Counted from the stretch's first letter, positions 43,708 to 53,881 are shown. The stretch: 64,000 nucleotides of DNA from Pseudoxanthomonas beigongshangi (GCF_016820515.1 NZ_JADHDV010000012.1:62001-126000), one strand, 5' to 3'. Numbers and translations: made by a program. The notes: a model not told the origin generated them from the sequence alone.

Positions 43708-46700
43708 ATGGAACGACTTGAGGAAGAGGCGGGCAAGTCCGCCCTAGAGAGTGGTTCGGTCCTGAGAGAAGCAGGCCCACTTGTAGATAAGGTCAACCGG
43801 GCGCGGCTGGAGTTGTTAGACCTCTCCACGCGCAACCGGTTGCTTAATACACCGCGCAGCGGACGCGCCAAGACGGTCGAGGTCATTAATGAACTCGCCA
43901 AGGTAATGTACCAAACTCTGGTCATCGACGGTAAGCGCTTTACGTTCATCGCGGGTCGGGCAGAACCGACGCAGGTCGAAGAAGAACTGCCTGGGCTCTC
44001 GATAGAGCTCACCGTCGATGGCGAACCTCTGTCCGACTTTCATGAAGGACCGGAAGACCCGGAACTCCTCGCCCAACCTGATCTCGAGCTGGACGAGCAT
44101 GGCCGCGTGGTCAGCCAGTGGGACGCCCATCTAACCACACGCTTCACGCCGACCGGCTTGCAGAAGCGTCTTCTTGATCTCTACATCGACGCGCGTACGC
44201 TCCAAGAAGAACAGGGCATCAATGTTCTCTACTTAGCCATCGGCTATTTGAAGTGGCGCGCACCAGGCGCCCCCAAAGTCGATCGCTACGCCCCGCTCGT
44301 TCTGGTCCCTGTGGCCTTGGAGCGAAGCAATGCGGGCGAGAAGTTCCATCTCCGCTGGCAGGGTGATGAAATCCAGGCAAACCTTTCGCTCCAACTGTTC
44401 CTCCAGCGTCAGTTCGGCCTGAAGCTGCCGGATATTGATGATTTTGAATCCCTGGATATCGATGCCTACTTGGCGTCAGTGGCCCAATTGATCGAGGACA
44501 CGCCTGACTGGGAAGTGCTGTCCAATGATGCTGTGCTTGGCCTGTTCTCATTTGCCAAGTTCATGATGTATCGCGATCTGGACCCTGCACTCTGGACAGC
44601 GCATGGTGGGATGGAATCAATTCCCATGCTGCGGGGGGTTGTGTCAGATGGATTTCCAGGGGCAGCGCTGTCTGGCGATAACTTCGATATAGACAAGGAG
44701 ATAACGCCAGATAGCATGCGGCACGTCGTCGACTCAGACAGTTCGCAATCGCTGGTTGTCTATGACGCTCTGAATGGACACAGCATGGTGGTACAAGGAC
44801 CGCCTGGCACTGGCAAGTCACAAACTATCGCCAATGTCATCGCCGGTGCCGTCGCTGCCGGCAAGCGGGTCTTATTTGTGGCCGAGAAGCTAGCCGCTCT
44901 GGAAGTAGTCAAGCGCCGACTCGATCAAGTCAGGATCGGTAACGCATGTCTCGAACTCCACAGTAACAAGGCTAACAAGCGCACATTGTTGGAGGACCTT
45001 CGCCTCACGTGGCAGTTGGCCCAACTACCGGAGGAACCCAGCGGGGCGATAGTAGAACAGCTCGCGGAGCGTCAGGCGGAACTGAATGCCCACGTCCAGC
45101 GCTTGCACCGCGTCTTGTTGCCCGCCGCAATGACGCCCTACGCCGTGTTCGGCGAACTCGTGAGGCTTCGCCGAGAGGGCTTCACCACAGAACATCTGCC
45201 GTTGTCTGAGCCTCTGAAGTGGGCTCCTCACGAAGTCGATGCTCGGCGGAAGCTACTGGTAGATATCTGCGATCGCATCATAAGCATGGGGGTTCCCGCA
45301 AACCATACCTGGTCGGGCGTGGATAATGATGTCCTTCTTCCCAACGACGTTGAGCGCCTAGGAAAAGAAGTCGGAGCCTTGAAGCAGCGCTTGAAGTCTT
45401 GGCATGAAGCTGCCATTTGCCTTCACGATGAACTGTCGTTGTCACCACCCGATCAACTGAGTGCATGCACGCAAGCCGTCGCTCGGTGCGACCTACTCCT
45501 AACCGCGCCGCATCTTGATTCGGCCTCTTTCAGAGACGCTGCTTGGGAAGATATCGCCTCCATCGAAGAAGCTCTTCAGGCTCTGATACTCGCACAGACG
45601 CTGAGAGACACCACCCAATCACTAGTCGCCGACGATGCCCGTGACTTGGACTGGTCTGGGACAAAGGCCATTTTCGCAGATCTACCCCAATCCTTCACCG
45701 TCGGATCTGAACTTCAGATCCTCTCTGCCGCGTATCGCGACCTAATCTCAATAACTCCTGACTTGACGCGCCTTGGTCAGCTGCTATCGGAACGCGCTGA
45801 GCTTACTTTCACCAGTGCGAGCAGGCTGGTAGCCATCGGTGAACGCGCGGCCACGATCCCCGAGCTAGATCGCGATGCATTGGTAGCCCGCATCTGGGAA
45901 CGTGGTGTCGATACGGTGGAGGGGGTGGTCGAATCTGTAGAACGCGTGCAGAGAGCAAGAAAACAGATCGCCGGCATCCTCCGTGATAGTGCGTGGTCGA
46001 AGGATTTTGAGACGGCGCGAGAAGAGTTAGCGAGCCGGAGTGGGAGTTGGCTGAGGTTCCTCAGCGGCCAATGGCGCAGCGCAAATCGGTCTGTTCGCGC
46101 TCAGCTCACCAACCCCAAGCTCCCCTCTGACCAAATGCTGACGGCGCTTGATCAGCTTCTCGATGGTCAGGCTGCGTTGCAGCGAGTTCAAGCCAGCGAT
46201 GCTCAAGGCCTTGAGGCATTTGGGTCCAGTTGGGAGCGAGACCGCTCCAACCCAGCGTACATGCGCGGCGTTGTCGCCTGGATGCGCACTCTTCGGCCGC
46301 TCGGCACAGGTGTCCGAGAGCAGCTGGCAGACGTCTCCGACAGGCACCTGGCGGTCGAACTCGCCTCCCGGGTGCGTCCCATCCTGGAGCGTGCTCAGAA
46401 GTCATTGGCGTTTGTGCATGAGGCATTACTGGTTGGCGGAAAGAAGCTATGGGGTGATGAAACATCGCTCGTGAATCTTCCGCTGGCGGATATCACCAAG
46501 CGTATCGCCCCTTTTGCAACCTCGTTCGACGATGTACAGCACTTGGTGGATCGTGACCATCTAACAGTTTCTCAGGTAGCTGAGCACATTGACATGCTTG
46601 AGCGGGACCAAGCCGCTCGTAAGGAACTGCACAGAAAATCACCCCTTGGTCGGTCCGCGTTCGGCCCTTTGTGGCTAGACATCGACTCTGATGCCGCAGT

Positions 46701-49326
46701 GCTGGGCTCCGCTTTGTCGTGGATGCATATGAATGGGGACCTGCGCGGCCTAGCCGCAGGGATCCAGGACCCTACCTCAAAGCGCACGCAAGCCCTAGAC
46801 CTGCTTGCGGGGGGTGAAGTTCTGGCTGGCGAGCTCATGAGTCTGTTCGCAACGCTCGCCTTCTCTGGCACACAGCTGTTAAATGCGGACCCCGCCAAGG
46901 CCTCGGTTGCTGAGGCAATTAAGCAGCTTGATGCTTGGGAGTTGGACCCGGAGGGTCTGCCGCAGTGGGTTGGTTACCTGGCTCAGGCGAAGTGTGCCCA
47001 GCGGCAGGGGCTCGGCGCGATCATCAAGGAGCTCCATCAGGGGAACCTTGAGCCTGATCGCACACTGGGCACCTTTGACTTAGCCTACATGGAGTCTTTG
47101 CTCGCTGCGATGATCATTCGAGATCGTGAGCTAGGTCAGTTCGACGGCAAACGGCAGACGGCGCTCGTAGAGAGCTTCACGACACTGGACCGCGACCGTA
47201 TTGATTTGGCACGACGCCAAGTTAGCCAGGTACATCGCGCAAGCATTCCGCAACGAGGCGGGGCCACTGGCCCTACCGCCGCACTCATGGGCGAAATGGC
47301 GAAGAAGCGAGCCCACTTGCCAATCCGTGTCCTCATGGAGCGTGCGGCGCCAGCCATCCAGGCGCTCAAACCCGTCTTCATGATGAGTCCACTGTCAGTG
47401 GCCCAGTTTCTCCCGCCAGGCAAGATAGGGTTTGACCTCCTCGTGGTCGACGAAGCCAGCCAGGTGCAGCCGATCGACGCGCTGGGAGCCATCGCGCGTG
47501 CCAAGCAGATTGTCGTTGTGGGTGATGAGCGCCAACTTCCGCCGACTCGCTTCTTCTCAAAGACACTGGGCGACGGCAATGATGGTGCAGATGACGATGG
47601 TGCTCAGGCGGGCGATGTCGAGAGCATTCTTGGCCTATGCAGGGCCAGGGGCCTCCCTGCGCGCATGCTGCAATGGCACTATCGCAGTCGACATCAGTCT
47701 CTGATTGCCGTCTCCAACCAGCAGTTCTACGAGAACAGGCTGGTCATCGTGCCCAGCCCCTACACAGGCGAAGCCGGTGTTGGCCTGCGTTTCCACCATC
47801 TCTCTGATGCCATCTACGACCGTGGCAATACTCGCACCAATCCCAAGGAGGCCAAAGCGATTGCTCAGGCCGTCATTTCACACGCCCTGACCACGCCCAA
47901 CCTAACTCTCGGCGTTGCGACCTTCTCTACGCAACAACGACGTGCAGTATTTGACGAAATCGAGCTTCTGCGACGGCAGCACCCCGAGACTGAAGGATTC
48001 TTTGGGGCGCATGCGCATGAGCCCTTCTTCGTTAAAAGTCTCGAGAACATACAAGGTGACGAGCGTGACGTGATCCTGATTTCGATCGGTTACGGACGCG
48101 ACGCGCACGGCAACGTTAGCATGAACTTTGGACCGGTGAGTAGCGAGGGCGGCGAGCGCCGCCTGAACGTTCTTATCAGCCGAGCAAAGTCTCGCTGCGA
48201 GGTATTCTCTTCGATCACCGATGAAGATATAGATCTTGAACGCGGAAGAGGCAAAGGCACCGCCGCGCTTAAGCTTTTTATGCATTACTCGCGCACAGGC
48301 CGCATGCAAATAAGCGCGAGCACCGAGCAACACAAAGATAGCGTGTTCGAACAAGAAGTGGCCGCAGCTCTTCGTATGCGGGGGTATGATTTCCATACGA
48401 ATGTCGGTGAAGCGGGAATTTTCGTTGACATTGCCATCTACGACCCCGCCAAGCCCGGACGTTACATTCTTGGCATTGAGTGCGACGGAGAATCGTATCG
48501 AGCAGCAAAGAGCGCTCGGGACCGTGATCGTTTGCGCGAGCAGGCGCTGCGCGATAAGGGCTGGAACATTCATCGGATCTGGAGTTCTGAGTGGTTCCGT
48601 CGACCAAAGGCGCAACTCGAAGAGCTTATTGCCATCATAGAACTGGCGAAGGCCGAGCCAGATCCTCTTGCCGCCGAGGGAGTTTCACGCAATCGTGCAG
48701 TGCCGGTCGATTTTGAGAGCATTGAGCGCGAGGACTATGTGGAAGTCGGCTTGGTTCCGGTTGAGGCGCTTCCCGCGCAAGCCTATGTGGAAGCTTCGTT
48801 CTCCGTCCCTAAGCACGAGTACGAGCTTCACCTGGTCCCGCCCGCGCGTATGGCGACAATCGTACGAGACGTTGTCCAAGCAGAAGGCCCCGTTCATTGC
48901 TCCGAGGTGGTCGTGAGGATTCGCACGCTTTGGGATCTACAGCGTACCGGCGGCAGAATTCAGGCTGCAGTTGACGATGGCATTGAGCGCGCCGTCCGAG
49001 AGCGTATGATCAATCGTGACGGAGACTTTCTGCTTTGGCCAGGTCGAGAAGTTATCGCACGCGATCGTAGCTCGACCGAATCAAACACCCTGCGCAGGCC
49101 GGAACTTCTTCCGCCCATGGAGATTGACGCAGCGATATTGAGCTTGATCAAAGAAAATCTCGGCGCAACGCTTGACGAGATGGCGCTCCATGTATCCAGG
49201 CGACTCGGCTATCGCACTACGAGTTCGCAACTGAGGGCAGCGCTGATTGCGCGGGCCGAAGCATTGATATCGGACGGAAGGCTGGAACTAAGGGCGGGAA
49301 GCTTGTCGCTAGCCTCTCGGCAATGA
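43708..49326 (+). CDS. DUF4011 / SF1 helicase / Vsr-like nuclease / DUF3320 defence protein (Hhe-like)
   Basis: A 1872-residue multidomain protein. ATG 43708 is chosen because DUF4011 (LLDLSTRNRLLNTP) starts soon after; a start at 43582 would overlap the abi gene. Walker A is GPPGTGKS at 364-371 and Walker B DEASQ at 1248-1252, with SF1 motifs GDERQLPPT and the later FATFSTQQR/NIQGDERDVI region. A Vsr/MTES_1575-type nuclease lies at about 1545-1632 (FVDIAIYDP, IECDGESY, ARDRDRLRE, IHRIWSSEWF) and DUF3320 at about 1690-1780. Single-gene systems with this layout (named Hhe in a defence screen, from memory) protect against phage, probably by unwinding and cutting DNA. Confidence 0.92.
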   Translation: MERLEEEAGKSALESGSVLREAGPLVDKVNRARLELLDLSTRNRLLNTPRSGRAKTVEVINELAKVMYQTLVIDGKRFTFIAGRAEPTQVEEELPGLSIELTVDGEPLSDFHEGPEDPELLAQPDLELDEHGRVVSQWDAHLTTRFTPTGLQKRLLDLYIDARTLQEEQGINVLYLAIGYLKWRAPGAPKVDRYAPLVLVPVALERSNAGEKFHLRWQGDEIQANLSLQLFLQRQFGLKLPDIDDFESLDIDAYLASVAQLIEDTPDWEVLSNDAVLGLFSFAKFMMYRDLDPALWTAHGGMESIPMLRGVVSDGFPGAALSGDNFDIDKEITPDSMRHVVDSDSSQSLVVYDALNGHSMVVQGPPGTGKSQTIANVIAGAVAAGKRVLFVAEKLAALEVVKRRLDQVRIGNACLELHSNKANKRTLLEDLRLTWQLAQLPEEPSGAIVEQLAERQAELNAHVQRLHRVLLPAAMTPYAVFGELVRLRREGFTTEHLPLSEPLKWAPHEVDARRKLLVDICDRIISMGVPANHTWSGVDNDVLLPNDVERLGKEVGALKQRLKSWHEAAICLHDELSLSPPDQLSACTQAVARCDLLLTAPHLDSASFRDAAWEDIASIEEALQALILAQTLRDTTQSLVADDARDLDWSGTKAIFADLPQSFTVGSELQILSAAYRDLISITPDLTRLGQLLSERAELTFTSASRLVAIGERAATIPELDRDALVARIWERGVDTVEGVVESVERVQRARKQIAGILRDSAWSKDFETAREELASRSGSWLRFLSGQWRSANRSVRAQLTNPKLPSDQMLTALDQLLDGQAALQRVQASDAQGLEAFGSSWERDRSNPAYMRGVVAWMRTLRPLGTGVREQLADVSDRHLAVELASRVRPILERAQKSLAFVHEALLVGGKKLWGDETSLVNLPLADITKRIAPFATSFDDVQHLVDRDHLTVSQVAEHIDMLERDQAARKELHRKSPLGRSAFGPLWLDIDSDAAVLGSALSWMHMNGDLRGLAAGIQDPTSKRTQALDLLAGGEVLAGELMSLFATLAFSGTQLLNADPAKASVAEAIKQLDAWELDPEGLPQWVGYLAQAKCAQRQGLGAIIKELHQGNLEPDRTLGTFDLAYMESLLAAMIIRDRELGQFDGKRQTALVESFTTLDRDRIDLARRQVSQVHRASIPQRGGATGPTAALMGEMAKKRAHLPIRVLMERAAPAIQALKPVFMMSPLSVAQFLPPGKIGFDLLVVDEASQVQPIDALGAIARAKQIVVVGDERQLPPTRFFSKTLGDGNDGADDDGAQAGDVESILGLCRARGLPARMLQWHYRSRHQSLIAVSNQQFYENRLVIVPSPYTGEAGVGLRFHHLSDAIYDRGNTRTNPKEAKAIAQAVISHALTTPNLTLGVATFSTQQRRAVFDEIELLRRQHPETEGFFGAHAHEPFFVKSLENIQGDERDVILISIGYGRDAHGNVSMNFGPVSSEGGERRLNVLISRAKSRCEVFSSITDEDIDLERGRGKGTAALKLFMHYSRTGRMQISASTEQHKDSVFEQEVAAALRMRGYDFHTNVGEAGIFVDIAIYDPAKPGRYILGIECDGESYRAAKSARDRDRLREQALRDKGWNIHRIWSSEWFRRPKAQLEELIAIIELAKAEPDPLAAEGVSRNRAVPVDFESIEREDYVEVGLVPVEALPAQAYVEASFSVPKHEYELHLVPPARMATIVRDVVQAEGPVHCSEVVVRIRTLWDLQRTGGRIQAAVDDGIERAVRERMINRDGDFLLWPGREVIARDRSSTESNTLRRPELLPPMEIDAAILSLIKENLGATLDEMALHVSRRLGYRTTSSQLRAALIARAEALISDGRLELRAGSLSLASRQ

Positions 49327-49462
49327 TGCGAAGAATGCAGAGTGGCGATAACCGAACTGTGCTAGGGAGGGACGAGGCCCCCCTCTCCCGTGAGGCTATG
49401 TAGGGCTATCAGGGGCGTTTCTGTTCTTCCGGCGTTAGGGGCGATAAGAGGGCGGCACTGAC
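49327..49462. other. Gap between helicase and channel genes
   Basis: 136 bp with a short GGGAG/CTCCC hairpin near 49360-49390 that could end the helicase transcript. The channel gene may therefore have its own promoter. Confidence 0.35.
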
Positions 49463-50221
49463 ATGTCCAGGCGGACACTTAGAAAGATAGTCCATATCCA
49501 ACTGGATCCTACGGCTTGGACAGGGAAAGGGCTGTCACCTACCAACAGCTTATTGGTTGGTGCGATTCTGTTGGCAACGATGAGTGCAATCATCGGCACG
49601 GAGCCTACCTTGACTGGGAGGTTCGCAGGAACGTTCAGTATCCTCGAGCTTGGCTTGGGAGTCGTGTTTGCAGTCGAATACATCGCTCGGCTATGGAGCG
49701 TGGTCGAGCGAAAGACCCCGGGCATGAGTCCTGCTAGTGAACGCCTACGCTTCGCTGTGCGACCCAGTGCTCTGCTAGATCTTTTTATCATTGTTATTAC
49801 CCTGGTGCCGTTCTTTGCAATGAACGTCATGGCGCTGCGACTGGTCAGGCTGCTACGGATTGTTCGCCTGGCCAAGCTGGGTCGTATGTCGAGTGCCCTT
49901 CGACTTCTTTACGGCGTGGTGTCGTCTCGCAGATACGAGTTGATGGTGACGCTCGGTCTGGCTAGCACCCTCCTGATATTCGGCGCCTCCGCTCTGTATT
50001 GGATAGAGGGCGACATTCAGCCTGAAAAATTCGGCAGTATTCCACGTGCTCTGTGGTGGGCCGTTATCACCCTGACCACCATCGGTTATGGCGACGTCTA
50101 TCCCATTACAGCCGCTGGCAAGTTCGTTGCAGGGCTTGTCGCTATCGCTGGTATTGGACTAATCGCTATGCCTACCGGCATTCTGGCTTCTGCGTTCAGC
50201 GAAGCTATGCGCAAGCAGTAA
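49463..50221 (+). CDS. Voltage-gated potassium channel (6-TM ion transporter family)
   Basis: A 252-residue channel subunit. Six membrane helices can be traced, with the voltage-sensor S4 as RLVRLLRIVRLAKLGR (four spaced arginines/lysines) and the selectivity filter TTIGYGD in the pore loop, followed by S6 (GLVAIAGIGLIAMPTGILASAF). It forms a tetrameric K+ channel in the inner membrane. It is 14 bp before the SH3 gene and the only channel here. Ion channels occur as effectors in some anti-phage systems, so a link to the neighbouring Hhe-like gene is possible but not shown. Confidence 0.9.
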   Translation: MSRRTLRKIVHIQLDPTAWTGKGLSPTNSLLVGAILLATMSAIIGTEPTLTGRFAGTFSILELGLGVVFAVEYIARLWSVVERKTPGMSPASERLRFAVRPSALLDLFIIVITLVPFFAMNVMALRLVRLLRIVRLAKLGRMSSALRLLYGVVSSRRYELMVTLGLASTLLIFGASALYWIEGDIQPEKFGSIPRALWWAVITLTTIGYGDVYPITAAGKFVAGLVAIAGIGLIAMPTGILASAFSEAMRKQ

Positions 50222-50234
50222 GGGGATTCAGCAG

Positions 50235-50792
50235 ATGTCTCAGTCCAGGGGCGGAACTCTTTTATTCTTTTCTCTCGTGGTTCTTACTGTATTGAGCTAT
50301 TGCAGCAGACCCGACGTTCGCGGGCGTCTTGATTCTCCTCAAGCCCCTTCTGCATCAGTAGAAAAAGCACAGGATTCGTCGCTTCCGAACTCTTCCCCGG
50401 AGCCTTCTTCTACTCGCTACGTCAGATCCATTCAACTCAATGTCCGATCTTCTCCCAACGGCGCAGTGATCGGCACGCTTGCGCGTGGCGCTCCAGTAGG
50501 CATCTATGGAAATCGGGGAAAGTGGGTTCGCATTAGCCGAGATGGACAGCCGGAGCAGTGGGTCTCTGGACCTAATTTGTGCTCGGAAATTGGCTGTGCC
50601 GAAGCTCAAAGCACCCCCGCACGTTCACAATCATCGGACCTGACCACGTCATTTACGCCGATTGAGACGCCTCGTTATCGATCCAGCGCATCGCCCACCT
50701 ATGATTGTCCCTGTTCGCGCAGCGCCAACTGCATAGGCCCGCGCGGGGGCAGGTATTGCATTACCTCTGGTGGAAACAAGCGTTATAGGTAG
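50235..50792 (+). CDS. SH3-domain protein with C-terminal GPRGGRY-type adaptor motif
   Basis: A 185-residue protein, start ATG 50235 after AAGGGGA. N-terminal hydrophobic anchor (LFFSLVVLTVLSYC), a proline/serine linker, a bacterial SH3 (SH3b) domain at about 62-112 (IQLNVRSSPNGAVIGTLARGAPVG, WVRISRDGQPEQWV), then a Cys-rich tail ending CIGPRGGRYCITSGGNKRYR, a motif resembling PBCV basic-adaptor tails found at the C-terminus of many bacterial proteins. It probably binds peptidoglycan or envelope components. Probably in an operon with the channel gene (13-bp gap). Confidence 0.78.
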   Translation: MSQSRGGTLLFFSLVVLTVLSYCSRPDVRGRLDSPQAPSASVEKAQDSSLPNSSPEPSSTRYVRSIQLNVRSSPNGAVIGTLARGAPVGIYGNRGKWVRISRDGQPEQWVSGPNLCSEIGCAEAQSTPARSQSSDLTTSFTPIETPRYRSSASPTYDCPCSRSANCIGPRGGRYCITSGGNKRYR

Positions 50793-50855
50793 GGACAACT
50801 CAAAGCGGTGACCAGCTACCGTAAGCGGCTGATTTTCAGGTGGAACCACCCCAAG

Positions 50856-51359
50856 TCACCCCCGCCCCCCACGCCGCGTAGACGACGCCTCCACCAGCGG
50901 ATACCCACTGAACGGCTTGACCTCGTCCATCAGGAAGTACGAGACGATCTTCTCCACGCCGTAGTCGCCGCCGAGCAGCAGGCGGGCGATGTCTTTCCAG
51001 TGGTGCACGTCGTTGACGATGACCCGCAGCAGGTAGTCGTACGCGCCTGAGATCCGGCAGGCCTCCACCACCTCGGGCATGGCCAGGATGCGGCGGTCGA
51101 ATTCGGTGAATTCTTCCAGCGCGTGCTGCTTGAACGAGACCTGGGCCAGCACGACGGTCGCGGAGCGGATGCGGTCCACGGCGACGTGGGCGCGGTAGCC
51201 GCGGATGAGACCCTTGGCCTCCAGCGTGCGTACGCGGGCCAGGCAGGCGCTGGGCGAGAGCGCGACACGCTCGGCCAGGGCCTGGTTGGTGATGCGCGCG
51301 TCCTGCTGCAGCACATCCAGGATCTTCAGGTCGATGCGGTCCGGCGTTTTGGCGGTCAT
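50856..51359 (-). CDS. Lrp/AsnC-family transcriptional regulator
   Basis: A 167-residue protein from ATG 51359. The N-terminal HTH (DRIDLKILDVLQQDARITNQALAERVALSPSACLARVRTLE) and the C-terminal RAM domain (VVLAQVSFKQHALEEF, EVVEACRISGAYDYLLRVIVNDVHHW) are complete. It is divergent from the TBDR-to-proC operon, so it probably senses an amino acid (such as proline or a product of the operon) and controls that operon and itself. The shared 268-bp promoter region shows no obvious palindrome. Confidence 0.94.
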   Translation of the reverse strand: MTAKTPDRIDLKILDVLQQDARITNQALAERVALSPSACLARVRTLEAKGLIRGYRAHVAVDRIRSATVVLAQVSFKQHALEEFTEFDRRILAMPEVVEACRISGAYDYLLRVIVNDVHHWKDIARLLLGGDYGVEKIVSYFLMDEVKPFSGYPLVEASSTRRGGRG

Positions 51360-51627
51360 GGGTGTCCGGCGGTTGGGGGGTGCCGCAGGTTGTTCACCAT
51401 TTGGCGGTCCTCGCCGCAGATTCTGCATATTTTTTGCGGGAGACCAACCACATCTTCGGCCTACCGACCAGCAATGCCATTTGAATCAACCGGTTACTTC
51501 CGTTCCGGCACCCGTTGATTCTGCTGGACAGCGGTGGCCTTTTTCACTTTCACTCGGGTCAGCCATGTTGGCCGAGGCGCGAAAGCCGCCGGCGGCCCTT
51601 TCCATCGCCATCCCGGGGAACCGTGTC

Positions 51628-53877
51628 ATGTCATCGCATCCGCGTCTTCGCAAGCTCACCCGCGCCATCCGTTTCGGTTGCTGTTTCGGCCTGATGGCCA
51701 GTACGCCTGCCTGGGGACAGGATGCGGCGCCGCAGACGGACCCGGACGCCGCCACCAACCTGGAAACCGTGGTGGTCACCGCCGGCAAGTTGAACGAGTC
51801 CGTCCGCGAGATTGCCGGTTCGGTCTCGGCGGTCACCGACCAGCAGTTGCAGGACCTGGGCGCGCAGTCGTTGGCCGACTACATCCAGCGCACCCCCGGT
51901 GTGGTGTTCAACAGCTACCAGCCCGGCGTTTCCCATGTGGTGATGCGCGGCATCGCCACCAGCTCGGGCAATGTGCAGGGCCAGCCGACCACGGGCTACT
52001 TTCTCAACGAGGTGCCGCTGACCGAGCCGGGTTGGACCATCGCCATTCCCGATGTGGATGCCTTCGACCTCAATCGCGTCGAGGTGCTGCGCGGGCCGCA
52101 GGGCACGCTGTTCGGATCGGCGTCGATGGGCGGTGCGGTCAACTATGTAGCCAACGTGGCCGATGCCAGCGGGTTTGATGCCTCCGCCGAACTCACCGTC
52201 AGCCAGACCAAGAACGCCGACGTGGGCTTTGCCGCCAAGGCGATGGTGAACGTGCCGCTCAAGGAGGACCTGCTGGCGGTGCGCGCGGTGGCGCAGTACC
52301 GCGATGCGCCGGGCTTTCTGGACAACATCGGCACGGGCCGGAAAGGCGCCAATGACAGCACGCTGGAGGGCGGCCGCCTGTCGGTGGTGCTCACTCCGAG
52401 CGAAGCGACCACCCTGACCTGGCTGAGCCTGTTGCAGAACAGCGACAGCGACGACAACAGCTACCAGATCGTTGGCCTCGGTGACCTGGAGCGCAACACC
52501 GCGCTGCCGGAATTCACCAACACCAAGATTGCCGTGCACAGCCTGCGGCTGGATCAGGATCTCGGCTTTGCGGATCTGACGGCGCTTCTGGCGTACCAGA
52601 AGAAGCAGCAGGACTGGCGGTTCGACTACACGCCCATCCGCGCGGCCTACAACGCCGACCTGGGCCTGGACCTGAGCACGCCGCTGTACATCGTGTCCGG
52701 CGGCGAGAGCCGGGGCAAGAGCATCGAACTGCGTCTGGCGTCCAAGCCGGGCGGCCGCGTGGACTGGCTGATTGGCGGCATGTACTTCGACTCGGACAAG
52801 GATCTGTACGAGCGTATCGCCGCCGAGGGCGCGGCGGGGGCGTTCGATCGGTCGCCGCTGTTCGGGCCGGGCAGCGGCGCGGTCATCGCGCCGGACGGGC
52901 AAATATTCAACAGTTACTTCACGGATCTCACCGGCTCGGAGGCCGCGCTTTTTGGCGAGGCCAGCTTCCATTTCAATGAGCAATGGAAGCTCACCGCCGG
53001 CGGCCGCCTGTTCCGCAACAAGGTGCAAACGACCAGCACCCAGGTCGGCTTCTCGACCTATCCCGGCAGCCCGATCATTTCCCGGCAGCAGACCGAGGAG
53101 GACGGCTTCAATCCGAAGGTGGCGCTGACCTGGCAACCCAGCGCCGATGTGATGGTCTATGGCCTGGTCTCGGAGGGCTTTCGCTTTGGTGAGCCGAACA
53201 CCGCCGGCCTCAGCGCGTATCCGGTCCCGTCGGGTTCCAAGAGCGACAGCCTGATCAACTACGAACTCGGTACGCGCACCACATGGGCCGATGGCCGCCT
53301 TCTGCTGGACGCGACGCTGTTCTACGTGGACTGGAAGGACATCCAGCTGCGCCTGCAGACACCGGACCTGTTCAACTACGCGAGCAATGGCGGCAAGGCC
53401 TACAGCCGCGGCATCGAGATGGCCGCCACCTGGCGTCCGACGGATGCCTTCGAATGGCAGGGCTCGGCGACCTGGCAGCGCGCGCGGCTGGATGAGGATC
53501 TGTTCATCCTCTACTACGGCACCGCGCCGGCCGGCTCGCAATTGCCGGGTTCGGCCGACTGGACGGTCAGCAATCTGCTGAGCTACCACTTCGACACGCG
53601 CTTCTCGCCGACGATTTCGCTGTCGCACCAGTATGTCGGCGGCGGCATCAGCGACCTCAACTCCGCGGTGCCGGGCGTCACTCCGAATCGCCAGGGCAAC
53701 TACAACCTGTTCGACCTGCGTTACCGGATGACCTTCGGCAACACCGAGGTGACCCTGTTCGGCAGCAACCTCACCGACAAGCGCGGCATTACCCGCACCG
53801 TGCCCGAGACCAATGGCATCGGCCAGGGCGTGGTGCGGCCGCGCACCTACGGCGTGACCGTGCATTGGCGCTACTGA
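51628..53877 (+). CDS. TonB-dependent receptor, FecA/siderophore-like size, of the peptide/amide operon
   Basis: A 749-residue receptor. ATG 51628 gives a signal peptide (IRFGCCFGLMASTPAWGQ); an upstream ATG at 51565 is less likely. The TonB-box-like segment is NLETVVVTAGKLN, the plug has VTDQQLQDLGAQSLADYIQRTPGV-type order (key words QDLGAQS, NRVEVLRGPQGTLFGS) and the barrel ends YGVTVHWRY. First gene of a seven-gene operon with amidase and peptidase genes, so it likely imports a peptide or acylated compound, not a sugar. Confidence 0.92.
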   Translation: MSSHPRLRKLTRAIRFGCCFGLMASTPAWGQDAAPQTDPDAATNLETVVVTAGKLNESVREIAGSVSAVTDQQLQDLGAQSLADYIQRTPGVVFNSYQPGVSHVVMRGIATSSGNVQGQPTTGYFLNEVPLTEPGWTIAIPDVDAFDLNRVEVLRGPQGTLFGSASMGGAVNYVANVADASGFDASAELTVSQTKNADVGFAAKAMVNVPLKEDLLAVRAVAQYRDAPGFLDNIGTGRKGANDSTLEGGRLSVVLTPSEATTLTWLSLLQNSDSDDNSYQIVGLGDLERNTALPEFTNTKIAVHSLRLDQDLGFADLTALLAYQKKQQDWRFDYTPIRAAYNADLGLDLSTPLYIVSGGESRGKSIELRLASKPGGRVDWLIGGMYFDSDKDLYERIAAEGAAGAFDRSPLFGPGSGAVIAPDGQIFNSYFTDLTGSEAALFGEASFHFNEQWKLTAGGRLFRNKVQTTSTQVGFSTYPGSPIISRQQTEEDGFNPKVALTWQPSADVMVYGLVSEGFRFGEPNTAGLSAYPVPSGSKSDSLINYELGTRTTWADGRLLLDATLFYVDWKDIQLRLQTPDLFNYASNGGKAYSRGIEMAATWRPTDAFEWQGSATWQRARLDEDLFILYYGTAPAGSQLPGSADWTVSNLLSYHFDTRFSPTISLSHQYVGGGISDLNSAVPGVTPNRQGNYNLFDLRYRMTFGNTEVTLFGSNLTDKRGITRTVPETNGIGQGVVRPRTYGVTVHWRY

Positions 53878-53881
53878 CGCG

